DNA from: Glaciihabitans sp.
GTDB lineage: Bacteria > Actinomycetota > Actinomycetes > Actinomycetales > Microbacteriaceae
Direction of reading: 5' to 3'
Assembly (NCBI GenBank): GCA_025463465.1
Contig: JAODAO010000013.1
Location: 1-35,783, forward strand
DNA: 35,783 nucleotides
Shown: positions 22,880-31,510 of the stretch, piece by piece
Layout: every line of letters starts with the position of its first letter
Numbering within the stretch: the first letter of the stretch is position 1
Notes under the pieces: model-generated
Database searches by the model: none
What the model was told of the DNA's origin: nothing
The model's input: the letters and a program-made list of their open reading frames with translations, nothing else
Position numbers and translations under genes: made by a program

Positions 22880-23553
22880 TGACAACCCCGTTCGCTGTCC
22901 TCAGCGTTGATGACGACTTCCGGATCGCCGGCCTGCACGCCGGCATCGTCGACGCCACACCCCGCTTCCGCTCCGTCGGCACGGTGGGCACCGTCGCCGG
23001 CGCGCTCTCGCTGATCGCCAGCGAGAAACCGGACCTGGTGCTGCTGGACGCGTACCTGCCCGACCAATCCGGCCTCGAGTTGGTTCGGCGCATCGACGCC
23101 GACGTGATTATGATCACCGCCGCCAACGATTCCGCCGTAGTGCGGCGGGCACTGCGGCACGGAGCTTTCTCGTACCTGATCAAACCGTTCGACCCCACCC
23201 TGCTGCGGCAGAAGCTGGGACTGTATGCCGCGTACCGGGATGCCTTCGCCGTGCCCCGCGCGCTCGAACAGTCGTCCCTCGACCGGGCCATCGCTGCCGC
23301 CCACACCATCACCAACACGGCGGCCCGCGCCAGGCCCGCCACCGAACAGGCGGTGCTGGATGTCCTGTTCGAAAAGGAACTGCCGTGGAGCGCCCCGGAG
23401 ATCGCCGAGCGGATAGGGGTGTCCCGCGCGACAGCACAGCGTCACCTCGGGATGCTCGCCGCTGACCGCGTTGTCGACGTGCAGCTGCGTTACGGGGCAA
23501 CGGGGCGCCCCGAGCACCGCTACTCCGCCGTGCGGGATCGCCCGACGGGCTGA
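22876..23553 (+). CDS. CitB/DcuR-family response regulator
   Basis: A 225-residue regulator. The receiver domain (1-120) has the acidic pair in VLSVDDDF, the phospho-acceptor Asp58 in LVLLDAYLPD, Thr81 in MITAAND and Lys103 in LIKPFDP, so phosphotransfer chemistry looks intact. The C-terminal part (LFEKELPWSAPEIAERIGVSRATAQRHLGMLAADRVVDVQLRYGATGRPEHRY) is the winged/HTH DNA-binding domain of the CitB/DcuR type. AAGGAA precedes two consecutive ATGs; the first overlaps the kinase stop (ATGA). The partner kinase and the divergent CitMHS gene make citrate-uptake control the most likely job. Confidence 0.92.
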   Translation: MMTTPFAVLSVDDDFRIAGLHAGIVDATPRFRSVGTVGTVAGALSLIASEKPDLVLLDAYLPDQSGLELVRRIDADVIMITAANDSAVVRRALRHGAFSYLIKPFDPTLLRQKLGLYAAYRDAFAVPRALEQSSLDRAIAAAHTITNTAARARPATEQAVLDVLFEKELPWSAPEIAERIGVSRATAQRHLGMLAADRVVDVQLRYGATGRPEHRYSAVRDRPTG

Positions 23554-23703
23554 GACAGAACGTTCAAAGAACGCCCCGATGAGGCGATCAGTCCCGGGGT
23601 GTGGGATGAGTCGATCGTGGTGCACTGGCGATCCATCGGCACGCTGATTACCTGCTGGGATCGGTGACACCCATAATACGGAAGCAATACGCGCAGGGTT
23701 CTC

Positions 23704-23741
23704 TGTAAGACTTCTTACACCGCGGGCACCGCTTTGCCCGC
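23704..23741. promoter_or_regulatory. Two adjacent perfect inverted repeats before the 23768 gene
   Basis: TGTAAGA-CT-TCTTACA (23704-23719) is a 16-bp operator-like palindrome. Two bases later GCGGGCA-CCGCTT-TGCCCGC (23722-23741) forms a stable 7-bp hairpin with a 6-nt loop, followed by a pyrimidine-rich TTCGGTTTC and then AAGGAG. The pair could be an operator plus a leader hairpin or attenuator for the following gene. Confidence 0.5.
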
Positions 23742-23767
23742 TTCGGTTTCAAGGAGTGCTGTTAATT

Positions 23768-24217
23768 TTGGATAACCCGGGCGTTTACGTTTCCCACGTC
23801 GAATCCAGCGCGTGGCCGCTCGTTTATTTTTTCGCGACCTTCGCCCTCGGAGCCGCCCTGGTGATCGCCGTGATGCTGTTCACCGCGAATCGCCTGCGTT
23901 GGTTCCGCCCCGTCTCCGTGGTGATGGCCATCGCGATCGCCGCCGGCCTCGTCGGCACTTTCCAGGGAATGTCGAGCGCCTCCTCGGACTACGCCTCCCG
24001 TGAGGCTGCCGCCTACAACGACTACGTTGCCGACGTGCAGCAGTGGTTGAATGACGAGTACCTGATTCGCGCGGACGCCGACACCGTCAAGTCCCTGCTG
24101 ACCCGCCAGGGTGAGAACGTCGTCGCGGACAACCGCGTTGTCCCGGTGCGGATGATCATCAACTACACGGCAGACTCCCTCGACGTCGAGGTACTGAACC
24201 TGCCTGCCATCGGCTAA
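23768..24217 (+). CDS. Unknown membrane protein with a soluble C-terminal half
   Basis: About 149 residues from TTG at 23768; the track start (GTG 23756) overlaps the AAGGAG itself and is unlikely. Two membrane segments (WPLVYFFATFALGAALVIAVMLF, and FRPVSVVMAIAIAAGLVGTFQGM) are followed by a polar helix (SSDYASREAAAYNDYVADVQQWLNDEYLI) and a short region (VPVRMIINYTADSLDVEVLNLPAIG). I do not recognise a family. The two inverted repeats directly upstream suggest it is specifically regulated. It stands alone between the citrate two-component system and an alpha/beta hydrolase. Both TTG starts and atypical spacing make the exact N-terminus uncertain. Confidence 0.65.
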   Translation: MDNPGVYVSHVESSAWPLVYFFATFALGAALVIAVMLFTANRLRWFRPVSVVMAIAIAAGLVGTFQGMSSASSDYASREAAAYNDYVADVQQWLNDEYLIRADADTVKSLLTRQGENVVADNRVVPVRMIINYTADSLDVEVLNLPAIG

Positions 24218-24331
24218 TCGACCGGACCACCGAACCACCGACGAATCGGTGCTGCCGCGCCGGGTCCGGCCCGGCCTCGCGACATCCACCCGCCCGTCGG
24301 TTCTGAGCCTGGCATCACTCATGGTCCAATA

Positions 24332-25123
24332 GTGGTGATGATTACCCCGCCAGCCCCACCCGCACGCAACGTCCTGTCCCCGGACGGTATCAACATCGCC
24401 ACTTACGAGTTCGGTGATCCCGACGCTCCCACCGTTTTCGCGGTGCACGGCTTCGCCTCGGGTGCGCTGCTGAATTGGCACGGCACGGGTTGGGTGCGCG
24501 ACCTCGTTCGCTCAGGTTTTCACGTCATCGCGATCGACCAGCGCGGCCACGGCTCCAGCGACAAACCGCAGTCCCCCGCCGCGTACACGATGGACCTGCT
24601 GGTGGCCGACGTGCTGCAGGTGCTCGACACTTTTATGCTCGACGAGGTCGACTACGTCGGCTACTCCCTCGGTGCCAGGGTCGGCTGGCAGGCCGTTCGT
24701 GAGATGCCCAGCCGGATCACCCGCGCCGTGCTCGGCGGTATCCCGGACGGTGACCCGCTGACGCGTTTTAAGGTGCCGGAGGCCCGCGCGTTCCTGGGCG
24801 ACGGTACTCCGGTGGAGGACCGACTCACCGGCGCTTACCTGCAGATGGCCGGCGGGATCGCCGGCAACGACCTTGGCGCCCTCGTCTCCCTGGTCGAGGG
24901 GATGCGCGGCGGCCCGCAGCCGCACGCCGGCAATGCCCCCGAGCAGGAAGTTCTGTTCGCTACCGGCAGCGAGGACCGCATCCTCGACGCCTCCCGAGCG
25001 CTGGCGGATGCCACTCCGAACGGGTCGTTCTTTGAGATACCCGGTCGGCACCACTTCAACGCACCTACCTCACGCGCCTTCCGGGACGCCGCCATCGAAT
25101 TCCTTGGTACCGCAGGACGCTGA
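24332..25123 (+). CDS. Alpha/beta-fold hydrolase
   Basis: A 263-residue hydrolase of the alpha/beta superfamily (epoxide hydrolase/esterase type). Visible parts are the oxyanion motif FAVHGFASGALLNW, the strand-turn VIAIDQRGHGSSDKP, the nucleophile elbow VDYVGYSLGARVGW (Ser112 of the track frame), the acid in FATGSEDRILDASR and the catalytic His in EIPGRHHFNAP, so the Ser-Asp-His triad appears complete. Length is usual for a minimal single-domain enzyme with a small cap. Substrate unknown. Starts GTG 24332, GTG 24335 and ATG 24338 stand in a row with no Shine-Dalgarno, so a leaderless transcript is likely. No partner gene is evident. Confidence 0.9.
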   Translation: MVMITPPAPPARNVLSPDGINIATYEFGDPDAPTVFAVHGFASGALLNWHGTGWVRDLVRSGFHVIAIDQRGHGSSDKPQSPAAYTMDLLVADVLQVLDTFMLDEVDYVGYSLGARVGWQAVREMPSRITRAVLGGIPDGDPLTRFKVPEARAFLGDGTPVEDRLTGAYLQMAGGIAGNDLGALVSLVEGMRGGPQPHAGNAPEQEVLFATGSEDRILDASRALADATPNGSFFEIPGRHHFNAPTSRAFRDAAIEFLGTAGR

Positions 25124-25167
25124 TCCTGCTTCCCCTGTCGTCTCGGGGCCAGCTGGCGCGCACACGG

Positions 25168-25187
25168 CAGCACTGCCGGCGGTGCTG
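25168..25187 (+). terminator. Possible terminator hairpin after the hydrolase gene
   Basis: CAGCACTG-CCGG-CGGTGCTG gives an 8-bp stem with one G-T pair and a 4-nt loop, 45 bp after the hydrolase stop. No T-run follows. Nothing else was recognised in the 210 bp between the hydrolase and the helicase genes. Confidence 0.35.
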
Positions 25188-25333
25188 AACCGCTCCGCTG
25201 CAAAAAACCAGCAGTGCTGGAATGGTCAATACACCATGGGATTTCTCCACGATTTCCGGGGGCGGCCGGTTGCCCGCTGCCATAATGATGCCCACATCGA
25301 CACGCGGACGATCCCGTCCACGATTGGGGGGTC

Positions 25334-27418
25334 ATGGCAGCCGGTACGTCCGCCGAACAGGAATCACAGCGCTATCTCGCCAGGGCGGATGCACATCATC
25401 TCGCCGCAATCGCTGACCATGAGGCTGCGGAACGGTACCGGATCGCGGCCGTCACGGAGAAGAGCGTTGCAAGAACACTCTCGCCGCTCGCAGCAGCGGG
25501 CTACCATCTGCTTGCTGACCGACGCTGGCCGGGAAGCCGAACGGCCCAGGTCGACCTCATCGTTGTGGGGCCAACCGGTGTTTTCATCGTCGACACCAAA
25601 GCATGGCGCGAAGTGTCTATCGAGGGCGACCGCATTTTTCGTGGCCAGGACGACGTCAGCGATGAACTCGCCAACCTCGCCGATCTCGGTTATGGCACTG
25701 CTGCCGCAATGGCCGAAATTGGTCTTGCTCCCGGCGAGATCCACTCCGTGGTGGCACTCGCCGGCCGTTCCGGCATTAACGCACACGTGGGCACGGTCGA
25801 GGTAGTCGGGGAAAGGGACGTTCTCCGGCACATCACCAAGCTTTCCCCTCGCCTGACACCGAGCCAGGTAGACCTGGTGGTGCGCAGCGCCATGGACCAT
25901 TTCCCGCTGCTCGGCGCCCCGGTGCCCGTTTCGGTCACCATCGCTGAACCAGTCCTGGCAGCCCTCGCCATCGGATTCGACGACAGCGATCTTCCTACGG
26001 ATGAGGAAGTAAGCAGCGCGTTGTTGGCCGGTATTCTCGCTGAACCGATCGAAGAGTGGATGTCGTTCCTCCATCCGGAGCAGGCAAAGTTGGTGCGTCG
26101 AAGTTTCAACGGTCCCTCCCGGATCCGGGGCGCAGCCGGAACGGGAAAGACTGTCGTCGCACTTCACCGCGCTGCTTACCTCGCACGGTCAAAACCCGGC
26201 AGTGTTTTGGTCACAACGTATGTCAGGACGCTGCCAGCAGTGTTGTCGTCCCTGCTGAATCGAATGGCACCCGACGTTAGTGGGCGAGTGATATTCACGG
26301 GTGTTCATGCGTTCGCGAGCGCACTCCTAGCCGAACGCGGCGTCAACGTTCGCGTCGATCGCCGTGCCTCTGATCTCGCCTTCGCCTCCGCGTGGAAGTC
26401 CATAGGTGAGCACGGCTTACTGGGACGTATCGACCACAACCCTCGCTATTGGAAAGAGGAGGTCGACAGCGTGATCAAGGGCCGTGGGATCACCACTCTT
26501 GAGCAATACAACGAGCTCGCACGCACAGGCCGACGACGACGGCTCTCTCTGGACCAGCGGCGGGAAGTTTGGGCGCTTTACCGCGAGTACACCGCGTTCA
26601 TGTCCAAGAGCGGCGCGCACGACTTCGCAGACCTGATTTCGCTCGCGGCTTCATCCTTGGCGGAAACTCCACTCGAGGGATACTGTGCGGTCATTGTCGA
26701 TGAGGCTCAGGATCTCTCCTCGATGATGATCAAGATGCTGCACTCCATCGTCGGCAACGCGCCGGACGGCATGACCTTGGTGGGCGACGGCCAGCAGACC
26801 ATCTACCCGGGTGGCTACACCCTGTCGGAAGTGGGAGTATCGCTGGCGGGTCGCGGTGTGGTGATGACGACGAATTATCGCAACACCAAAGAGATCATCG
26901 AGTTCGCCGCGGGAATAGTCGCTGGCGATGAGTACACGGATATCGAAGGCGCGGCCGCAACAGGAGACGACATCCAGCGGGTTGAGCGATCCGGGGAAAC
27001 CCCCTCATCGACCGTTTTTTCTTCGAAGCGAGCTCACGACGCTGCGCTCGTCGATCGGATAAATAGTGCGCTGCGCGAGGTCGGAACCAATTACGGAGAT
27101 ATAGGGGTGCTATCCCTGTTTGGGTATTCCGTTTCTGACACGCTGGCCGTGCTCCATCGCGAAGGCATCCCGACCATAGAGATGGACAAATACACGGGCG
27201 CCCCGATCAACGCGGTCAAGGTCGGCACGATCAAAAGGTCGAAGGGCCTCGAGTTCAAGCAAGTGCTTGTTTCCCGGGTACCGCGAACACTTGTGGACGC
27301 CACCCCACGCCCACCGGGTAGCGACGATGCCTGGCAGGAAACGTGGGAGTTGCAACGCCGGGAGCTTTACGTTGCAATGACCCGCGCACGCGACGGCCTG
27401 TGGATTGGAGCGGTCTAA
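25334..27418 (+). CDS. NERD-domain UvrD/SF1-type DNA helicase
   Basis: A 694-residue protein. Residues about 45-160 form a NERD nuclease-related domain (GYHLLADRRWPG, then VDLIVVGPTGVFIVDTKAW, with the conserved D and D-x-K pattern). An SF1 helicase core follows: Walker A IRGAAGTGKTVVALHRAAYL (about 265), Walker B AVIVDEAQDLSS (about 455), motif III GDGQQTIYPGGYTLSEV, motif IV TTNYRNTKEI, motif V GTIKRSKGLEFKQVLVSRVP and motif VI RRELYVAMTRARDGLWIG. All core motifs look intact. The start ATG follows GGGGGG. Related NERD-helicases act in DNA repair or in anti-phage defence; no defence partner gene is adjacent. Codon use appears less GC-biased than its neighbours (for example ATA and AGG codons), suggesting transfer. 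Confidence 0.88.
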   Translation: MAAGTSAEQESQRYLARADAHHLAAIADHEAAERYRIAAVTEKSVARTLSPLAAAGYHLLADRRWPGSRTAQVDLIVVGPTGVFIVDTKAWREVSIEGDRIFRGQDDVSDELANLADLGYGTAAAMAEIGLAPGEIHSVVALAGRSGINAHVGTVEVVGERDVLRHITKLSPRLTPSQVDLVVRSAMDHFPLLGAPVPVSVTIAEPVLAALAIGFDDSDLPTDEEVSSALLAGILAEPIEEWMSFLHPEQAKLVRRSFNGPSRIRGAAGTGKTVVALHRAAYLARSKPGSVLVTTYVRTLPAVLSSLLNRMAPDVSGRVIFTGVHAFASALLAERGVNVRVDRRASDLAFASAWKSIGEHGLLGRIDHNPRYWKEEVDSVIKGRGITTLEQYNELARTGRRRRLSLDQRREVWALYREYTAFMSKSGAHDFADLISLAASSLAETPLEGYCAVIVDEAQDLSSMMIKMLHSIVGNAPDGMTLVGDGQQTIYPGGYTLSEVGVSLAGRGVVMTTNYRNTKEIIEFAAGIVAGDEYTDIEGAAATGDDIQRVERSGETPSSTVFSSKRAHDAALVDRINSALREVGTNYGDIGVLSLFGYSVSDTLAVLHREGIPTIEMDKYTGAPINAVKVGTIKRSKGLEFKQVLVSRVPRTLVDATPRPPGSDDAWQETWELQRRELYVAMTRARDGLWIGAV

Positions 27419-27491
27419 GACCACTAGCGCATTTGCTGACATGGCGCGCAATGACCAGACCGATCTTCGAAGGTGACATAGCGTTGATCCG

Positions 27492-29183
27492 ATGACGACG
27501 CGCAAACGACTCCTTGCTGTTTCAGCCGTGGCCCTTGTCACCTTAACCGGCCTCAGTGCCTGCACCCCGCCTCGTGAGGACTCCGCTCCGCCGGACGCCA
27601 AAGAGATCAGGCTCTCCGCTCCGGCGACACCGTTGACCGCGATAACGGATGCGGACGAGAGAACCGCGTCATTGACGACCAGCAGGGAGCTGTTCGACGC
27701 ATCGCCGGCGGTGGTCATCGCGCCCGCCGGTGAACCAAAGACCCAGTATCTCGCCGCGTTGGCGGCTGTCGGGCTCGGCGTCCCCCTCCTGATCTCGAAT
27801 GACACCGCCGAGGAATCCACCGAACCAGCCAGCAGCCCGTCAGCGGAGCAAAGTTCCGCCCCCGCGGACGCGCTCGCGGACGAGATCGCTCGCTTGGGCG
27901 CGACCTCGGTCCTCGCGGTCGGCGATGTCAGTACGGCTTACAACTTTGCCGGAGCCGACGGCGACGATGCCAAGGTTGTCCGAATCGAAGCCGACGCGTC
28001 CGCCATCACAGACGCCACCGGCGTCCCGATGGATGCACTCGCCACCGACGACCCCGCCAGGTACCCGACAGCTATCGCCGGGCTCACCGCCGGGACCCCG
28101 GACCATGAGCCCTCCGACAACGTGCCGGACTTCGCACCCGCTGCACCGCTGACCGATACGGTTGTGCTCGCCGTTGACGCCGCACCTCAGCTTGCTTCGC
28201 TGGCCACGGCCAGGTCCGCTGGGGTCGCGCTGGCGCTGGTGCCCGCCGACAACGCCAATCCCCAGGCGTCGGCCACCGCGATTAGTGCTTTACACGGTGC
28301 CGCCGCGGCGAACACGATGGCCATCGGTGCGGAGTTTGCCACCCAGGAGGACCTGGACTGGAAACTACGCTCTGCAGCCTCAGGTTTCGCCCTGCCCGGT
28401 GGAGGACAGCTGCTGTTCCCCGAGCATCAGTTTGTTGCTCTCTACGGCACCCCGGGCACGGGATCCCTCGGAGTCCTCGGCGAGCAGGATGCCGCCGGCG
28501 CCGTACAGCGCACCACGGACATGGCGGCGACCTACCAGCCGCTGACCGACAAATCCGTTGTGCCGATGTTCGAGATCATTGCCACTGTCGCCGCCGGGGA
28601 CGCCGGTCCCGACGGGAATTATTCGAATGAGCTGGATCCGGCGAAACTACGCCCCTGGATCGACGCCGCCAGTGAGGCAGGCATTTATGTGGTGCTCGAC
28701 CTGCAGCCTGGACGAACCGATTTCCTCACCCAGGCCAAACAGTATGAATCACTGCTGGCGCTGCCCAACGTTGGTCTCGCCATCGACCCGGAATGGCGGC
28801 TCGCCGCCGATCAGGTTCCCCTGCGCCAGATCGGCTCAGTCGGCGCGGCCGAGGTCAATTCGGTCACCGAATGGCTCGCCGACCTCACAAACAAGAACGG
28901 GCTCCCGCAGAAGATGTTCGTGCTGCACCAGTTCCAGCTGCGGATGCTGCAGGACCGCACCGCCATCAACACCGGCCACCCCGAACTCGCCATGGCGATT
29001 CACGCCGACGGGCAGGGAAGCCAACCCGACAAACAGGCGACCTGGCGAGCTCTCCACCAGGATGCTCCGGCCAACATCGCGTGGGGATGGAAGAACTTCT
29101 ACGACGAGGACACCCCCATGCTCACCCCCGAGCAAACCATGGGGGATGTCAGCCCGCTACCCGACCTGATCACCTACCAATAG
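27492..29183 (+). CDS. Lipoprotein with an N-terminal cell-wall-binding-repeat-like region
   Basis: A 563-residue protein with a signal peptide and lipobox LSAC (Cys24), so probably anchored on the cell surface. The N-terminal half (about 60-270) alternates beta-alpha units such as SPAVVIAPAGEPKTQYLAALAAVGLGVPLLI and IARLGATSVLAVGDVS, resembling the CW-binding type 2 fold. The C-terminal half (about 350-555) reads VPMFEIIATVA, IYVVLDLQPGRTDFL, VGLAIDPEWRL, KMFVLHQFQLRML and ELAMAIHADGQG, which resembles the strand ends of a TIM-barrel. No family is assigned with certainty and catalytic residues are not identified. ATG 27492 has a poor Shine-Dalgarno. The two genes that follow on the same strand act on glycans, so a surface-polysaccharide role is possible. 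Confidence 0.8.
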   Translation: MTTRKRLLAVSAVALVTLTGLSACTPPREDSAPPDAKEIRLSAPATPLTAITDADERTASLTTSRELFDASPAVVIAPAGEPKTQYLAALAAVGLGVPLLISNDTAEESTEPASSPSAEQSSAPADALADEIARLGATSVLAVGDVSTAYNFAGADGDDAKVVRIEADASAITDATGVPMDALATDDPARYPTAIAGLTAGTPDHEPSDNVPDFAPAAPLTDTVVLAVDAAPQLASLATARSAGVALALVPADNANPQASATAISALHGAAAANTMAIGAEFATQEDLDWKLRSAASGFALPGGGQLLFPEHQFVALYGTPGTGSLGVLGEQDAAGAVQRTTDMAATYQPLTDKSVVPMFEIIATVAAGDAGPDGNYSNELDPAKLRPWIDAASEAGIYVVLDLQPGRTDFLTQAKQYESLLALPNVGLAIDPEWRLAADQVPLRQIGSVGAAEVNSVTEWLADLTNKNGLPQKMFVLHQFQLRMLQDRTAINTGHPELAMAIHADGQGSQPDKQATWRALHQDAPANIAWGWKNFYDEDTPMLTPEQTMGDVSPLPDLITYQ

Positions 29184-29369
29184 GGCTCAGTGCTGTACAG
29201 CGCCGTCCGCTTCCCCCGCGATGGCACCGTCACCCGCACGCGTCACGAATAGTTCAAACGGGTGCGATACTGAAGGTGATTGTTGCCGCCGATTCGGCGC
29301 ACCGATCTGTGCGATTGCACACTGGCTCTGAAACTCGGGCTAGCTACGTCCAAGCGTGTTACTCGAGCG

Positions 29370-29384
29370 GGACAGCTACTGTCC
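29370..29384. promoter_or_regulatory. Perfect inverted repeat upstream of the glycosyltransferase gene
   Basis: GGACAG-CTA-CTGTCC is a 6-3-6 inverted repeat 33 bp before the GTG start. The 233-bp gap between the lipoprotein and glycosyltransferase genes contains no gene; a -10-like GATACT (about 29266) and this repeat are the only signals seen. Confidence 0.4.
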
Positions 29385-29416
29385 TCTCGAAAATTCTCAC
29401 CTGAAATGGACCTATT

Positions 29417-30085
29417 GTGCTCACCGTTGTTATTCCCTGGCGCGCCCAGCCCTCCCGCCAGTCAGCCTTCGACGCGGTTGTCGCCTGGTACGAGGCGAAC
29501 CTTCCCGGTGTGCAAATCCTGACGATCGACTCGCCCGAGCCGGTTTTCAACCTGGCCCGCTGCCGCAACCTCGGTATGCGCAGCGTCATCGACCAGGGCG
29601 AGGTTGTGGTGATCAATGACGCCGACACCATCCCCCAGCTCGCACCCCTTCGTGAGGCGATCCGCGCCGCCGCCACCTCCGGCCTCGTCCATCTCCCCTA
29701 TACCGAGTACCGCTGGCTCGGCGCTGAGGGCACCGCCCAGTACGCCGACGACCGCGAGCTCATTGGCTGCGATTTCACGCTGGTTCGCGGTGCTTGCTCA
29801 GGTGTTTACGTGACCACGCCGGCCACCTGGTGGAGCCACAATGGCCAGGACGAGCGCTTCCGCGGCTGGGGGTTCGAGGATGCAGCGTGGAACGTCGCCC
29901 ATGAGACCCTGCTCGGCGCTGCCCCGCAGCGCCACGGGGGCCACGTCTACGCACTGCACCACGAACCGCAGCTTCGTGAGGGACCGCAGTACGACGCGAA
30001 CGCCGAGCTGATGGCCCAGTACCGCAGTGCGGTCGCGGATCCTGCCGCCATGCGCCAATTCGTTTTCCCCGCCGCAATCGAATAA
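29417..30085 (+). CDS. Glycosyltransferase, GT-A fold (family 2-like, galactosyltransferase C-terminal type)
   Basis: A 222-residue cytosolic enzyme. MLTVVIPWRAQPSRQSAFDAVVAWYE is the nucleotide-sugar entry strand of GT-A enzymes. FNLARCRNLGMR is the family's A-R-N-G segment, VVVINDADTIP carries the metal-binding D-x-D (Asp68, Asp70), and RFRGWGFEDAAWN is the G-W-G-x-E-D acceptor-site motif seen in galactosyl- and N-acetylgalactosaminyltransferases. The donor and acceptor cannot be read. The start is GTG at 29417 with only GGACC upstream. Together with the following pyruvyl transferase it suggests a glycan-building pair for a wall polysaccharide or exopolysaccharide. Confidence 0.88.
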   Translation: MLTVVIPWRAQPSRQSAFDAVVAWYEANLPGVQILTIDSPEPVFNLARCRNLGMRSVIDQGEVVVINDADTIPQLAPLREAIRAAATSGLVHLPYTEYRWLGAEGTAQYADDRELIGCDFTLVRGACSGVYVTTPATWWSHNGQDERFRGWGFEDAAWNVAHETLLGAAPQRHGGHVYALHHEPQLREGPQYDANAELMAQYRSAVADPAAMRQFVFPAAIE

Positions 30086-30129
30086 GACCGGCCACCACCC
30101 CTCCTACCCTTTCCCGCCCACACCATGAG

Positions 30130-30144
30130 TGGGCTCTTAGCCCA
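30130..30144. promoter_or_regulatory. Short inverted repeat before the pyruvyl transferase gene
   Basis: TGGGCT-CTT-AGCCCA forms a 6-bp stem with a 3-nt loop ending 6 bp before the GGAG ribosome binding site at 30149-30152. It may affect translation or reflect a weak intercistronic terminator. Confidence 0.35.
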
Positions 30145-30158
30145 GCCCGGAGTTTGTT

Positions 30159-31475
30159 TTGCGCATTGTCTGCATCGGCGATATCGGCGTCACCAACAGA
30201 ATCATCCACATCGGCGACGAGGCGATGTTTGACGAGATGGTCACCCAGTTGCGCCGCCGCGGAGTCAACGAGATCGTTGGCCTGTCCTCCGACCCGGAGG
30301 AATCCGCGGCCCGCTACAGCATCAGGGCGATCCGCCGCATCGGTTTCTGCAACACCGCCGACACAACGCGTGCCACCGCCGAGGCCCGAATGGACAAGGT
30401 CCTCCGCTCCGCCCAGGGTGTCACCAACCTGCTGGCCAGCAATGACCCGGCCTGGGCCGTCATCGACGCCGTCCGCTCCAGTGATGGTGTCGCCATCGCC
30501 GGTGGTGGCAACCTCGCCTCAACCTGGCCGACCCACATCTTCGAACGAGTCACCTTTGGCGCTCTCGCCCGCCTATTCAGCAAGCCGCTGGTTGTGAGCG
30601 GCCAGACACTGGGGCCGTACCTTTCTCCGGAAGACGAGACCCTCGTCGCCCAGCTACTGAACAGCGCAAGTATGGTCGGCCTGCGCGAGCGCCCCTCCTA
30701 CGACTACGCCCTGCGCCTCGGAATCCCTGAAGCCAAGATCAGCCACACCGTCGACGATGCCAGCTTCCTCGGAATCGACGTTTTCGATGGCACCTCCACG
30801 GTTCACGCTGCCAACAACGCGGCAGAACAGGGGGATGTCGTCGAGCCCCTTCTACCCGAGGACCCCTACTGCGTGGTGTCTCTCGCCGGCCACATCAACG
30901 GGGAAGACCCGGATCTGTTCGCCACCCGGATGGCTGAACTGCTCGACCACGTCGCCACCAGCACAGGCCTCGACATCGTCTTCTTCGCCCATTGGGGATC
31001 CACCGATGCCGCCGTCTCCGCCGGGGATACCCCCGTGCACGAGCGTGTCCAAGCCAGAATGACGGCGCCGTTCAGCACGGTCGTCCCGACCATGTCGGTG
31101 GGTGCCGCCACCCTGGCTCGCAACGCCGCGCTGTCCATCAGCCTGCGCTACCACCCGGCCGTTTTCGCCGTTTCAGCCAGCGTCCCCACCATCGGCATCG
31201 CCGTCGACGACTACACCACCACCAAGCTCACCGGCGCCCTCGGCAACTTCGGCCAGTCGTCCGTGCTGCCGTTGGCATCGCTGCTCGCGGGCGAAGGCGC
31301 CGGCCTAGTCGACTTCGTGTGGGCGTCCCGCGCGGCGATCGCGGAAGCGGGTGCCGCCCTCGCACCCGAGAAACGCCAAGGCTCAGCCCAGTGGTGGGAG
31401 AGCGTCGCCGCAACCTTCACCGGACCGACCGGTGACGGCCCGACCCCACCGCTGGTGCGCCGCCAGCTGATCTGA
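30159..31475 (+). CDS. Polysaccharide pyruvyl transferase family protein
   Basis: A 438-residue protein of the PS_pyruv_trans family (CsaB/WcaK relatives), which transfers a pyruvyl group from phosphoenolpyruvate to sugar residues as a ketal. Evidence: MRIVCIGDIGVTNRIIHIGDEAMFDEMV at the N-terminus (the family's N-x-GDEA motif), SSDGVAIAGGGNLASTWP, KPLVVSGQTLGPYL, MVGLRERPSYDYALRLGI, and SISLRYHPAVFAVSASVPTIGIAVDDYT (the conserved RYH and the C-terminal donor site). The start is TTG at 30159, supported by CCGGAG 6 nt upstream. It lies 73 bp behind the glycosyltransferase and is probably co-transcribed. Pyruvylated glycans in Gram-positives often anchor S-layer-type proteins or add negative charge. 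Confidence 0.9.
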   Translation: MRIVCIGDIGVTNRIIHIGDEAMFDEMVTQLRRRGVNEIVGLSSDPEESAARYSIRAIRRIGFCNTADTTRATAEARMDKVLRSAQGVTNLLASNDPAWAVIDAVRSSDGVAIAGGGNLASTWPTHIFERVTFGALARLFSKPLVVSGQTLGPYLSPEDETLVAQLLNSASMVGLRERPSYDYALRLGIPEAKISHTVDDASFLGIDVFDGTSTVHAANNAAEQGDVVEPLLPEDPYCVVSLAGHINGEDPDLFATRMAELLDHVATSTGLDIVFFAHWGSTDAAVSAGDTPVHERVQARMTAPFSTVVPTMSVGAATLARNAALSISLRYHPAVFAVSASVPTIGIAVDDYTTTKLTGALGNFGQSSVLPLASLLAGEGAGLVDFVWASRAAIAEAGAALAPEKRQGSAQWWESVAATFTGPTGDGPTPPLVRRQLI

Positions 31476-31510
31476 TCCGGTAGCCGCTGTCCGCCTACGC
31501 GGATTGGGAA

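Noticed and set aside
23560-23567. GAACGTTC as an SOS/LexA box
   Set aside because: Lacks the spacing of the actinobacterial LexA site and is not upstream of a repair gene.
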